Shown piece after piece: positions 45,423 to 54,550 of a stretch of DNA of 64,000 bases; positions within the stretch are counted from its first letter, which is position 1, and every line of letters starts with the position of its first letter. A program made the translations under genes and the position numbers. Under the pieces are notes generated by a model. It did no database searches and had not been told where the DNA came from. It worked only from the letters and a program-made list of their open reading frames with translations. Origin of the DNA: Methylotuvimicrobium buryatense 5G (GTDB lineage Bacteria > Pseudomonadota > Gammaproteobacteria > Methylococcales > Methylomonadaceae); contig NZ_KB455575.1 of assembly GCF_000341735.1 (NCBI RefSeq), positions 1,668,570 through 1,732,569 on the forward strand, read 5' to 3'.

Positions 45423-47900
45423 CTATTGTTCTTCTTCGCCAAGCAATTTCCGATAGTTCGCCATGGCTTGCTCGGCCTCTTTCAGCAGGCCTTGGTAGCG
45501 AAGCCATTGCGCCTTTTGCAAATTGAAACCGGCTTGCGGCCATTGCTTCGAAGGCTTCGGAACATCGATCATATAATCCGAAGCGCTAGGTTGTAGCGCC
45601 TCCATTAATTCGATCAATTTAGCACCGACCAGCCACTCCTGCCGTCCGGTTTTAATCGAGCGTTGACTCACCGGCGCGGAAAACTCGATGATAGGCCTGT
45701 CGTCGGTATTCAGCCGCGCCTGTTCGAAACGGCTTCTTATGGAAACCAAATCGCCGGCAAAATGCAACAGTAGTTTTTGATGACGCCCCGCCGACAATGC
45801 CGCGAAATCTTGATTGCTCTTGCCGCCCAACAAACCCAAGACCGGCCTCAATGCTCCGAAATCGGCGCGCCACACCGTCGCATAAGGAAAAACTTCCAAA
45901 AAGGTTCTGGCGATCACATCGAATTCGACTTGCGACAATTGATAAGCCGGCAGCCATTGCATAAACAAACCGTTTTCATTCAAGCGTTCGGCGACCGTCC
46001 TAAAATGTTCGAGCGAATAAAGACTTCCGGTACCGGCTTCCCAGGGCACGAACAAATCGCCGATCATCACATCGAATTTTTCACGCGCGCCGCGCAAATA
46101 ATTACGGCCGTCCTCATGCAAGACACGCACTCTCGGGTCGTAAAACAAACCGTTGGTGTAGGCGCCGAAATATTTATCCGATGCCGCGACGACATCATTC
46201 AGCAACTCGGTCACGGTCAGGCTCTGAATCGGGTGTTCCAACACGCCGCCTGCGGTAATGCCGGTACCGAGGCCCAATATATAAACCGAACGCGGCTCAC
46301 GATGCAAGGCAACCGGCAACGAGCCGGTCAATTGCTCGAGCTTGAAAGAGCCTGTCCCGCCCAACGTATAGTGATTATTAACCTTGATTTTTAAATGTTC
46401 GCCGCGCCGGATCACCGCGACCGTACCGGCGCTGCTTTCCCAAAATTCCAGCAGGCTTTCTTCTTCATTGACCGGATCGACTTTAACCAAGGGCAACTTG
46501 CCGGTGTCGAAAACCGAAACCGCCAATAAAATGCAGATTGCCGGTAAATACAACCTTCCCCGTTGACTCCACCAGTCTGATCGAAATAAATTCTGACTAT
46601 CGGAACGACCAGGCTGTCGATAGTTGGAAGTCATCCCCGTCGTCCGACTGAACCAATAGGCGGCCGTCAAAAAATACAGAACCGCAACCAATCGAATTCC
46701 GGCCCATAGCCCCACCCATTCCAATATCAAAAAACCGGCAATGATGGAACCGGCTATCGCGCCGAAGGTATTGATGCCGACCAGTTGCCCGACCAGCGTT
46801 CCGCCGCTTGGTCCGTGATTTTGAGCCAAACGAATCGACAGCGGCAAGGCCATGCCCAACAATAGCAAAGGAGGCCCCATGATAACCGCTGCGGGTGCCG
46901 CGATTTGCAGCAAATAAGCATACCAACCGACATCCGAACCGATATAGTGCAACTCGTCGGTCCACGCCAAAAACACAAAAGGCCCAATATTGACCAGAAG
47001 GCCGCCGGCCATCAGCGCAGCGAACAAAAGCTTTCCGGCATCGAATCGAACGGCCATCAACCAGCGCGCCAGAAACCCCGACAAAGCCAAACAAATCAGA
47101 AACACCGATAGAATCAACGCGAAGGTATAGACCGAATTTTGCAGTACCTGCGCGAACATCCTGCCCCACAATACTTGCAGCGCCAGCATCGAGAGTCCCG
47201 ACATGAACGCGATGACGGCGAGCGGACGGAAGGCGATGCCGCCGGTTTCAATCGGCGCTTGGCTTTGCTCAGTGTGCGGTTTCGATAAGACATAAGCGCC
47301 CGCCGCGACCGTCAACGAAATCGCCATCGCCAATCCGTAACTGGCCCTAAAGCCTAGCCAAACCGGCAAATAAAACCCTGCCAACAGCGCACCGGCCACC
47401 GCGCCCAAGGTATTGACGCCGTATAGCAAGGCCGTGTTGCGGCCTAAATCGTCTCGATTCGGCGCCGCGAAATGACTCAGCACCGGCAGCGTACCGCCCA
47501 TGAAAAAAGCTGGTGGAAACAACACCGTCAACGACAAGGCGAATTTGACGCCGGTAAACAACCCGGCATGATTGCCGCAGCAATCGAATACCCACGGATA
47601 GATCCGGCCATAGGCCTCGAGTAATATGAAATAACCTGCCGCGCAAACGGCAACCGCAACCTCGAGCCCGGCGTACAATTTTAGCGGCTCCCGGTAAGCT
47701 GCGACTTTCCGCCCCCAATAATAACTGCCGGCGGCCAGCCCCAAGAAAAACGCGGTCAATGTTGTCGCCATTGCCTGAGAGGTATTGCCGAACAACAAGC
47801 CCAGCTCTTTTAGCCACAACACCTCATAAATCAGCGCCGCCATGCCGGTCATGAAAAACAGCGCGGCGACAGACGCTAGCGGCCGGCTTGACGATCTCAT
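45423..47900 (-). CDS. Fused MFS-like membrane protein with spermidine-synthase-type domain
   Basis: 825 residues from the ATG at 47900. The first ~460 residues form a polytopic membrane region (about a dozen helices, starting LASVAALFFMTGMAALIYEVLW). The second part is a soluble spermidine-synthase/methyltransferase-like fold: ILGLGTGITAGGVLEHP, VRVLHEDGRNYLRG, VMIGDLFVPWEAGTGSLYS. The C terminus is helical with repeats like EAEQAMANYRKLL. Polyamine synthesis is not established for this family. An upstream start at 47960 would overlap the thioredoxin-like gene by 43 bases, so the internal ATG is preferred. It is last of a three-gene operon. Confidence 0.88.
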   Translation of the reverse strand: MRSSSRPLASVAALFFMTGMAALIYEVLWLKELGLLFGNTSQAMATTLTAFFLGLAAGSYYWGRKVAAYREPLKLYAGLEVAVAVCAAGYFILLEAYGRIYPWVFDCCGNHAGLFTGVKFALSLTVLFPPAFFMGGTLPVLSHFAAPNRDDLGRNTALLYGVNTLGAVAGALLAGFYLPVWLGFRASYGLAMAISLTVAAGAYVLSKPHTEQSQAPIETGGIAFRPLAVIAFMSGLSMLALQVLWGRMFAQVLQNSVYTFALILSVFLICLALSGFLARWLMAVRFDAGKLLFAALMAGGLLVNIGPFVFLAWTDELHYIGSDVGWYAYLLQIAAPAAVIMGPPLLLLGMALPLSIRLAQNHGPSGGTLVGQLVGINTFGAIAGSIIAGFLILEWVGLWAGIRLVAVLYFLTAAYWFSRTTGMTSNYRQPGRSDSQNLFRSDWWSQRGRLYLPAICILLAVSVFDTGKLPLVKVDPVNEEESLLEFWESSAGTVAVIRRGEHLKIKVNNHYTLGGTGSFKLEQLTGSLPVALHREPRSVYILGLGTGITAGGVLEHPIQSLTVTELLNDVVAASDKYFGAYTNGLFYDPRVRVLHEDGRNYLRGAREKFDVMIGDLFVPWEAGTGSLYSLEHFRTVAERLNENGLFMQWLPAYQLSQVEFDVIARTFLEVFPYATVWRADFGALRPVLGLLGGKSNQDFAALSAGRHQKLLLHFAGDLVSIRSRFEQARLNTDDRPIIEFSAPVSQRSIKTGRQEWLVGAKLIELMEALQPSASDYMIDVPKPSKQWPQAGFNLQKAQWLRYQGLLKEAEQAMANYRKLLGEEEQ

Positions 47901-47917
47901 CTTGGACTCGTTCACGT

Positions 47918-48400
47918 TCAAAGCCAAGCGGCCAGCCAAAGCCTGAAGCGCAAGCCCCATTCGGTACTGTAGCCGACCGACGTAAAAACGATCTCGCCTT
48001 CAGGATTTAAAATAAAAACGGCCGGCACGCCGCGAATTCCGAAGCGATCGCCGATCAAACCGTCTTCGTCGATGACCGCAGGCCAATTTAATGCTATTTT
48101 ATCGAGATAGTCCTTCACCTCATCCGCATCGCCCGATCTCAAAGCCACAGTCACGCCCGGAAAATCGTTCAATACCGCACTGACCGGCGCCTGCATCATC
48201 GCGCAAATTCGGCACCATTCGGCCCAAAAGTAAATCAAGCCGGGACCGGCCGCGATTCGGTCGGAAACACGCTCGCCCTGTATGGTAGTTTGCGCTAGTT
48301 CAGGCGGTTTTCCGGTGGCAAGTCCCCGGCTGTATAGAAACTGCCCGGCAAACAAAATGCAGGCAATCGTGCCGTAAAACAAAAGTTTTTTGATTGTCAT
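47918..48400 (-). CDS. Membrane-anchored thioredoxin-like disulfide oxidoreductase (TlpA/ScsD type)
   Basis: 160 residues. One N-terminal membrane anchor or uncleaved signal (LLFYGTIACILFAGQFLY) precedes a periplasmic thioredoxin fold with active site WCRIC in LIYFWAEWCRICAMM and cis-Pro loop GVPAVFIL. This layout matches ScsD/TlpA-like proteins that handle thiol redox or copper-stress chemistry outside the membrane. It sits between the metallopeptidase and the MFS/spermidine-synthase-like gene, six bases after the former. Confidence 0.9.
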   Translation of the reverse strand: MTIKKLLFYGTIACILFAGQFLYSRGLATGKPPELAQTTIQGERVSDRIAAGPGLIYFWAEWCRICAMMQAPVSAVLNDFPGVTVALRSGDADEVKDYLDKIALNWPAVIDEDGLIGDRFGIRGVPAVFILNPEGEIVFTSVGYSTEWGLRFRLWLAAWL

Positions 48401-48406
48401 CGGTAG

Positions 48407-49045
48407 CTATAACCCCATCATCAGCCGGCTACCTTGCTCTTTGAGCCAATGCCGCCGCTGCCGGTAATCGGGTAAATGGTCGGCAACCAACTGCCAAAAC
48501 CGGCTCGAATGATTTCTGACTTTAATATGACACAACTCATGCACGACGACATATTCGAATACGTCGGGCGGAGCCAAGATTAAGAGCCAATTGAGATGGA
48601 TGTCGTTATGAATGCCGCAACTTCCCCATCGGCTTTTTTGCGAGCGGATCGAGATCGACCGGGGCGATAACAAGTGTTTGTGCGCATGTTTTTCGACATA
48701 ATGTTCGGTCTTGAGCTTGGCGTCGATCTTCATCCAACGAATCAAAGTGTCCCGTATCGCCTCGCTATGATCGCCCAAAGGCATGACTTCCGGCACATGT
48801 GCAATGAATCGATCGGAAAATTCAATTTTGATTCGCTTCAAACGAGTCGGCATGACGTTGAGCCGATAGCGCTCGCCCTGATAAGGAATCTCGGCACCGT
48901 CTATATAAAATTCCGGCGCCAAGCTTTCCACCTGTTGGACGCGCGCTTCCAAGCGGTTCAGCGCTTGAACAACCCACTGCTGTTTTTGCTCGACGAAACG
49001 ATGCAACGTTCGCTCGGAAATCCCGGCCGGCGCGACGACTTGCAC
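48407..49045 (-). CDS. YgjP-type zinc metallopeptidase (start codon uncertain)
   Basis: Contains the zinc motif HELCHIKVRNHSSRFW and the upstream block SRWGSCGIHNDIHLNWLL typical of the YgjP/DUF45 family. The GTG at 49045 gives 212 residues, but family-like sequence continues upstream in frame (QIRRSSRATKARITVAP, to about 49110) with no ATG, GTG or TTG before a TAA at 49145-49147. That TAA is the edge of a TTAGCAG repeat array. The true start may be a rare ATT (49126), or the original start may have been lost when the repeat expanded. Function of the family is unclear. Confidence 0.85.
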   Translation of the reverse strand: MQVVAPAGISERTLHRFVEQKQQWVVQALNRLEARVQQVESLAPEFYIDGAEIPYQGERYRLNVMPTRLKRIKIEFSDRFIAHVPEVMPLGDHSEAIRDTLIRWMKIDAKLKTEHYVEKHAHKHLLSPRSISIRSQKSRWGSCGIHNDIHLNWLLILAPPDVFEYVVVHELCHIKVRNHSSRFWQLVADHLPDYRQRRHWLKEQGSRLMMGL

Positions 49046-49144
49046 CTTACCAGGCGCTACCGTAATCCGCGCTTTAGTCGCCCTAGAACTGCGGCGAATT
49101 TGATAAGTAAAAGGTAAATTGGAAATGGTTGTGTCTCGGGTTGG

Positions 49145-49220
49145 TTAGCAGTTAGCAGTTAGCAGTTAGCAGTTAGCAGTTAGCAGTTAGCAGTTAGCAG
49201 TTAGCAGTTAGCAGTTAGCA
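49145..49220. repeat. TTAGCAG heptamer array (about 11 units)
   Basis: About eleven perfect tandem TTAGCAG units run right up to the 5' end of the YgjP-type gene. Such a tract is prone to slippage and could change the distance between promoter and gene. There are no spacers, so it is not a CRISPR array. Confidence 0.92.
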
Positions 49221-49260
49221 AAATAATGCTGCATTTAAAACACTTGTCAAGTCATAATTT

Positions 49261-49350
49261 CCCCTTTCCCCTTTCCCCTTTCCCCTTTCCCCTTTCCCCT
49301 TTCACCTTTCACCTTTCACCTTTCACCTTTCACCTTTCACCTTTCACCTT
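49261..49350. repeat. CCCCTTT and CACCTTT heptamer arrays
   Basis: About six CCCCTTT units are followed by about seven CACCTTT units, one family that changes by a single base halfway. The array enters the 3' end of the haemoglobin gene: its last codons (GGT GAA AGG TGA on the - strand) are repeat sequence, so the stop codon itself comes from the repeat. Confidence 0.92.
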
Positions 49351-49738
49351 CAACATTAATCATATGCGTCGCCAATTGCTGAAGCGCCTCGCTCAATTCG
49401 GCTCTGAGCCGAGCCTCCATCGGCAGTTCGCTCAGGGCTTTTTTCATACACAGCATCCATTGATCGCGCTCCGACTCGCCGATCGCAAACGGAAAATGCC
49501 GGGCTCGCAGTCTTGGATGTCCGTATTCGCGCACGAATAAATCTGGCCCGCCGAGCCATCCAGTCAAAAACTTGAACAGTTTGTCGCGCGCGCCGGACAA
49601 ATCCGGTTGATGCATTGCGCGAATCCCTTCGGCCTCGGGCAAGGTATCCATAAAAAAATAAAATCGGTCGACCAAGCCCAACAAGGCTTTTTCACCGCCT
49701 ATCAACTCATAAGACGTTAATCCGGTAGGTTCTGACAT
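49337..49738 (-). CDS. Group II-like truncated haemoglobin
   Basis: 133 residues. Features of truncated haemoglobin: YELIGGEKALLGLVDRFYFFM at the N terminus, FKFLTGWLGGPDLFVREYGHPRLRARHFPF (here in pieces: TGWLGGP, REYGHPRLR, HFPF) with the proximal His region, and WMLCMKKAL. It probably binds oxygen or nitric oxide. The start is the ATG at 49738; a TTG three codons upstream is less likely. The 3' end runs into the CACCTTT repeat, so the last residues (VEGER) may vary between strains. Confidence 0.9.
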   Translation of the reverse strand: MSEPTGLTSYELIGGEKALLGLVDRFYFFMDTLPEAEGIRAMHQPDLSGARDKLFKFLTGWLGGPDLFVREYGHPRLRARHFPFAIGESERDQWMLCMKKALSELPMEARLRAELSEALQQLATHMINVEGER

Positions 49739-49836
49739 GGAATGCAAAGGTTTAATGGAAAACCGCTTATTTTACTGTAATCCTGCATTTAAAAAAGGTT
49801 AATCCATTGTCGATCACTCCGGCAGTTATCCATTTA

Positions 49837-49989
49837 TACCTTTCGCACTTCAAATTTCGGCAGTGCCTGAGGAGGTGCCGGGGTGTGCGGCAAAGGCTTT
49901 GCCAGCATGGAGCTGGCATAGAGCCTACAGGGACGTATTCACGGCGTCCTTTGACGGACACTCCGGTGCCGAATTTTGATCTACGGGTA
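49837..49989 (-). mobile_element. TA-flanked palindromic MITE-like element, copy 5
   Basis: Reverse orientation, with TACCTTTCGCACTTC at the left after TA (49835-49836) and CTACGGGTA at the right before TA (49990-49991): both ends and both TA dinucleotides are intact. It lies between the haemoglobin and cysteine desulfurase genes; the rest of 49739-50131 shows nothing else. Confidence 0.85.
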
Positions 49990-50131
49990 TATGCGCAAAC
50001 AGCTTACAACCGCAATGAAACTCTTGTACTATTGGGCCATCATTACAAGCCATTTGTTTTGTCGTCCTTGCCGTAAGGAATTGACTTTTTAAGTAGCCTC
50101 AAGAGCAAGTATTGTAAACCTTCCGGATATC

Positions 50132-51322
50132 TTGAAACTCTCCAAACCATTGAAACAGTTCAACTCGCCGATTTATCTCGATTATGCCGCTACAACGCCG
50201 ATTGCCCCCGAAGCGGTTGATGCAATGCTGCCTTATTTAACTCAAACAGGACTGTTCGCGAACCCTTCCTCCATACAACACGGTATGGGCGAAGCGGCCG
50301 AATCCGTTGTCGAACGTTCACGCTCTCGAATCGCGGAGCCATGTCACGGCAATGCCAAAGATTTCGTTTTCACGTCCGGCGCAACGGAAGCCAACAATCT
50401 CGCCATCAAAGGCATCGCGCTCGCTCACCGCGATCGAGGCCGGCACATCGTCACGACCGCAATCGAACACAAGTCGGTTTTAGACACCTTTAAACACCTC
50501 GAAAGCCAAAGCTTCGCCGTTACTTATTTACGGCCGGACAGCAATGGCCGCATCGTACCGGATGACCTCCTGAAATCGCTCAGCGATGAAACGATTCTGG
50601 TATCGGTCATGCAAATCAACAACGAAACCGGCGTCATACAACCGATCGAACAAATCGCAGACGCCCTCGCCGACAAAAACATCTTCTTTCATGTCGACGC
50701 GGCACAAAGCGCCGGTAAACTGCCGATCGACCTATCGGCCATTCCGATCGACTTACTGTCGATTTCCGCGCATAAATTTTACGGTCCGAAAGGCATCGGT
50801 TGTCTGTTTATCCGCAATCGCAAACGGACCCCGCTTGCGCCGTTACTTCATGGCGGCGGCCAGGAATTCGGCCTGCGTCCCGGGACGTTGGCGACGCATC
50901 AAATCGCCGGCATGGCCGAAGCGTTCGGTATCGCGCATGAACGACAAGCGCAAGACCTCGATCATGCCGAGCGCTTGCGAAAGCTTTTGCTGGAATCATT
51001 GCAAGCCGCCGGCGACTTCGTTGTGAACGGCGATCCGACGCACTGTTTGCCGAACATCGTCAATCTCAGCTTCGCCAACGTAGACGCGAGCGCCCTGCTC
51101 ATTGCCTTGCGCGACCAAGTCGCGATCGCTTCCGGTTCGGCCTGCAACAGCGGCGCCGTTGAAGCCTCGCACGTTCTTCGCGCGATGGGCATCGAAGGCG
51201 ACCGCCTCTACGGCGCGGTCCGCATCAGTTTCGGGCGCTACACGACCGAAACGGAAATCGTATCGGCCGGCCGATCGATCGCCGAAGCGGTCGAACGTCT
51301 CAGAACGCTTGCGCTCGAATGA
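50132..51322 (+). CDS. dndA: Cysteine desulfurase, DndA-like
   Basis: 396-residue PLP enzyme that takes sulfur from cysteine. IYLDYAATTPIAPEAV, TSGATEANNLAIKG, FHVDAAQSAGK, the PLP lysine in SISAHKFYGPKG and the persulfide Cys in SGSACNSGAVEASHVL are all present. The start is a TTG (50132) because DYAATTP lies within 20 residues and no ATG is near. The gene just downstream belongs to a family named for DNA phosphorothioation, so this is probably DndA rather than a housekeeping IscS/NifS; no isc or nif genes are nearby. dndB/C/D/E are absent from the window. Confidence 0.85.
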   Translation: MKLSKPLKQFNSPIYLDYAATTPIAPEAVDAMLPYLTQTGLFANPSSIQHGMGEAAESVVERSRSRIAEPCHGNAKDFVFTSGATEANNLAIKGIALAHRDRGRHIVTTAIEHKSVLDTFKHLESQSFAVTYLRPDSNGRIVPDDLLKSLSDETILVSVMQINNETGVIQPIEQIADALADKNIFFHVDAAQSAGKLPIDLSAIPIDLLSISAHKFYGPKGIGCLFIRNRKRTPLAPLLHGGGQEFGLRPGTLATHQIAGMAEAFGIAHERQAQDLDHAERLRKLLLESLQAAGDFVVNGDPTHCLPNIVNLSFANVDASALLIALRDQVAIASGSACNSGAVEASHVLRAMGIEGDRLYGAVRISFGRYTTETEIVSAGRSIAEAVERLRTLALE

Positions 51323-51332
51323 TGCAGAAACC

Positions 51333-53858
51333 ATGATCGGCAAAAAAGTTCTGAACCATGTGTACTGGCATTGCAGCGTGACCGCCGAGCAAGGCGGCGA
51401 TATCCGGCAGCGCGTCGCCGACGCCGAAAACCTGTCCGGATTACGAGCGGCCCGCGATTACAACGTCGTCAAATACGAAATCAGCGGACAAGCCTTATCC
51501 TTGCTGAATTATCCGAACTTTTTCGAGACGCCCTTCCCGTCTCTCGAAACCGCCTATCGCATCGATCTCGACAAGGGCCGCGTCGACAAACGCAGCTACA
51601 AATATTCCTCGAACCCACCCATCCTGCACCGTAAAGAACTATTACTCAGCGAGCGGGATACTCGAGCGACGGAATACCGCGAGCTGACCGAAACCGCCGA
51701 GCAATTGGGATTGTTCGACGACACCGTGTCGATCGGCTTTCGGCAGGCCTGGGAAAACCTGATCGCCGACAAGGGTTTTCAACTGATCGACGGACAGTTC
51801 GTGCCGATCGGCAACGTCGAAACGCTCGACGAAAACAGTGCCGAATCCGAATCGACCCAGCAAATCGCCCGACATTTGACCGCGCTGTCGCGCAGCAATT
51901 TATCCGCGCCGATGCAATGCCTCGCCCGGCACGGTTTTTTGAACGGCAGCCTGTCGGTGTTCGATTACGGCTGCGGCAAAGGCGACGATATTCGAAACCT
52001 CACAGCCAACTCGATTCCGGTCGCAGGCTGGGACCCGCATTACGCGCCCGACCAAACGAAACACGAGGCCGATATCGTCAATCTGGGCTTCGTCATCAAT
52101 GTGATCGAAAATTATCAAGAACGCACCGAAGCCCTGCTCGGCGCCCACGCATTGACCCGTCAAGTCCTGGTCGTTTCGGCGATGCTGTTCAACCAAAACG
52201 CGTGGAAAGGCCAATCCTACAACGACGGCGTCATCACGCAACGCAACACCTTCCAGAAATATTACACGCAAAGCGAACTCAAGGAATTCATCGGCGAAAC
52301 CCTCGATGCGGACCCGATTCCAATTGCTCCCGGCATCTTCTTCGTATTCAAGGATACCGACGCCGAACAACGTTTTCTGCTGAACCGGCAGAACAGCCGC
52401 CGCAATGTGCTCCGACTGACGCAGCGGCCGTATTCGCAGGCGCAGCCGAGATTGACGCGTGCTGAACAAAAATACCAAGCTGCCCGGCACCTGCTCGAAC
52501 CGCTTTGGCAACAAACGCTGGAACTCGGCAGACTGCCCGAAAAAAGCGAAATCGCAGCGCTCGTCGAAGTCACCGAAGCCTTCGGCACGGCCAACAAAGC
52601 CCTGCGTTTCATGCTCGAATGGTTCGGCGAAGACCTGCTCGAAAAAGCCCGGCAAAGCCGCATCGACGACTTGCTGACCTATTTCGCCCTGCAAGCCTTC
52701 GCCAAACGCAAAGCCTACAAACATCTCGACGCGACCCTGCAAAAAGACATCAAAGCCTTTTTCGGGGACTACAATACGGCAACGGCAGCCGCGCAAAAAG
52801 TGCTGTTTAAAATCAGCGATGCCGACTTGCTGATCGACACTTGCCGGCAAGCCGCCGAAAACGGACACGGCCATCTCGACGACGAAGATGCGCTGTTCAT
52901 ACAGACCGGCTTAGCCCTGCAACTCCCGGCATTACTGCGCATTTACATCGGCTACGCGACGGTGCTGTACGGCGATCTCGAACAAACCGATCTGATCAAG
53001 ATTCACAGTCAGACCGGAAAACTGAGTCTGATGCGCTACGACGACTTTACCGGCCAACCTCTGCCGCGCTTGCTCGAACGCGTCAAAATCAACCTGCGCG
53101 AACAAACTTTCGATCTGTTTCAATACGGCGAGGAATTCGAACCGACCTATTTGTACTTGAAATCGCGCTACATCAACGAAGAATTCCCGAATTACGCACA
53201 ACAATTAAATTTCGACGAACAACTTCAAGCGCTGAATCTGTTCGACCTGAGCAGATACGGCCCGAAACCGGACGAGTTTCGCGAAACCTTGGCCAAGCTT
53301 CGCTGGGAAATCGACGACTTCGAACTGATCCGCAGCCGAAGCCTTCCGAATCTCGACGACAATTGCGGCGGTTATTTGACCTATCGGCACTTGATCGAAT
53401 GCGGCGAAACGCAACAAAACACCGGCCTACCGAATCTGCCCAAACAGCCGGACAGCTATAACGCACTGTACGACTTGGCCGTCAACATACTCGATCCTGC
53501 GATCGAATATTTCGGCATGTTTCGCCTGACCTACGGCTTTTGCTCGCACGAACTTGGCAAACTGATCAAGAAGCGTGTCGCGCCGAAACTCGACCAGCAT
53601 GCCGCCCACGAACGCAACACGCGAAACAATTTGATCTGCCCTCGTCTCGGCGCTGCAGTCGACTTTATCGTCGAGGACGAAAACATGCGCGAAGTCGCCG
53701 ACTGGATCGCCGAAAACACGCCGTTCGACCGATTGTATTTTTACGGCGAAAACCGGCCGATTCATGTCAGCTACGGGCCGGAACAAAAAAGGGAATACAT
53801 CGACATGGTCGCGACCGAATCTGGCAAACAAGTGCCGAGGAAAAGGCGATTGGCCTAG
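51333..53858 (+). CDS. DNA phosphorothioation-associated putative methyltransferase
   Basis: 841 residues. N-terminal blocks NYPNFFETPFP and NPPILHRKELLL, then a SAM-methyltransferase-like core with VFDYGCGKGDDIRNL, GWDPHYAP and VNLGFVINVIENYQER, and RNTFQKYYTQSELKEFI. This pattern matches the family described as DNA phosphorothioation-associated putative methyltransferase. The substrate is not known to me. The ATG at 51333 lies ten bases after the cysteine desulfurase stop; the frame is open further upstream, inside that gene, without homology. The two form an operon. The rest of a dnd/dpt system must be elsewhere or lost. Confidence 0.82.
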   Translation: MIGKKVLNHVYWHCSVTAEQGGDIRQRVADAENLSGLRAARDYNVVKYEISGQALSLLNYPNFFETPFPSLETAYRIDLDKGRVDKRSYKYSSNPPILHRKELLLSERDTRATEYRELTETAEQLGLFDDTVSIGFRQAWENLIADKGFQLIDGQFVPIGNVETLDENSAESESTQQIARHLTALSRSNLSAPMQCLARHGFLNGSLSVFDYGCGKGDDIRNLTANSIPVAGWDPHYAPDQTKHEADIVNLGFVINVIENYQERTEALLGAHALTRQVLVVSAMLFNQNAWKGQSYNDGVITQRNTFQKYYTQSELKEFIGETLDADPIPIAPGIFFVFKDTDAEQRFLLNRQNSRRNVLRLTQRPYSQAQPRLTRAEQKYQAARHLLEPLWQQTLELGRLPEKSEIAALVEVTEAFGTANKALRFMLEWFGEDLLEKARQSRIDDLLTYFALQAFAKRKAYKHLDATLQKDIKAFFGDYNTATAAAQKVLFKISDADLLIDTCRQAAENGHGHLDDEDALFIQTGLALQLPALLRIYIGYATVLYGDLEQTDLIKIHSQTGKLSLMRYDDFTGQPLPRLLERVKINLREQTFDLFQYGEEFEPTYLYLKSRYINEEFPNYAQQLNFDEQLQALNLFDLSRYGPKPDEFRETLAKLRWEIDDFELIRSRSLPNLDDNCGGYLTYRHLIECGETQQNTGLPNLPKQPDSYNALYDLAVNILDPAIEYFGMFRLTYGFCSHELGKLIKKRVAPKLDQHAAHERNTRNNLICPRLGAAVDFIVEDENMREVADWIAENTPFDRLYFYGENRPIHVSYGPEQKREYIDMVATESGKQVPRKRRLA

Positions 53859-54025
53859 ATGTAGATAGCGTCAGCGCTAATTCATAGCAACAAAGCGCCA
53901 AATAGCCTGAATCGCCAATCGAAAAGGTAACAATAAATGGTATCGAGGTCACATTAGCTAAGACGGCAAGATGACACTCCCTTTTGATCGAAAAACCGTA
54001 TACGAATAAAAGGTGTGGGGTATGC
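53859..54025. other. Intergenic with half-repeats
   Basis: Contains a reversed GTGACCTCGATACC end (53939-53952), a GATCGAAAAACCG...GAATAAAAGGTG segment like bases 1-35, and a single GGTGTGGGGTATGC arm of the element at 4395. These look like leftover ends of different palindromic elements. No gene. Confidence 0.5.
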
Positions 54026-54358
54026 CTATCGCTTTCTCAGAGGGAGGCGATTGATAGCAGGCTCATAAGTCTCTTGATATTCCTGCTTCAAGAATTGGTA
54101 TAAAGCATAGAGCTGTAGATAGCCTTCATCCTGCTTTTCGGGATATTCTTTTTCATTGTCCAGTACCATTTCAAGAACGCCTAGCAAGCAATCCAAATCC
54201 CATTGATAAAGCGAAATTGGCCTAACTCCCTTGTAATTGCCAATCTTGGTATCCAAACCATAAGCCTCACTCATAAACCAAGTATGTTTTTGCAGTTCCT
54301 CTAATTGTCTGCCCGATATCTTACATTTAACCGGGATATCTCGTTTTCCAGGTTTCAT
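54026..54358 (-). CDS. Hypothetical protein
   Basis: 110 residues, not recognised. It is charged and probably soluble, with no signal or membrane segment. Blocks visible: ISGRQLEELQKHTWFMSEAYG and SLYQWDLDCLLGVLEMVL; the last third is rich in Tyr and Glu. The start ATG at 54358 is plausible. It stands alone at the border of the accessory region and may be mobile cargo. Confidence 0.6.
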   Translation of the reverse strand: MKPGKRDIPVKCKISGRQLEELQKHTWFMSEAYGLDTKIGNYKGVRPISLYQWDLDCLLGVLEMVLDNEKEYPEKQDEGYLQLYALYQFLKQEYQETYEPAINRLPLRKR

Positions 54359-54550
54359 CAGTTTTTCTCTTTCTTATATCATTGTAACGAAGGCAGCAAG
54401 TACGAGCCGCCCACCAATTCCAAAGTTTAACTGTTATACCGAGCCTGTAAAATGCTATGTTCGCGTTAATAGTTTTCGTCGCTCCATCAAGGATTAAGGC
54501 ACGGGGCGGGTTTGAATACAAAAAGCACACGATGTGCTACACTTTTTTCC

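Noticed and set aside
49145..49350. Possible CRISPR array
   Set aside because: Pure 7-bp tandem repeats without spacers; no cas genes in the window.
49226..49540. 104-codon + strand frame with repeated FPLSPF/FHLSPFT peptides
   Set aside because: Translation of the heptamer repeat and the antisense of the haemoglobin gene.
50132..51322. Housekeeping IscS or nitrogen-fixation NifS
   Set aside because: No isc, suf or nif genes nearby; the downstream gene points to the DNA phosphorothioation type, although activity alone would be the same.
51102..51332. Longer start of the phosphorothioation-associated methyltransferase
   Set aside because: Lies inside the cysteine desulfurase gene in another frame; homology begins after the ATG at 51333.
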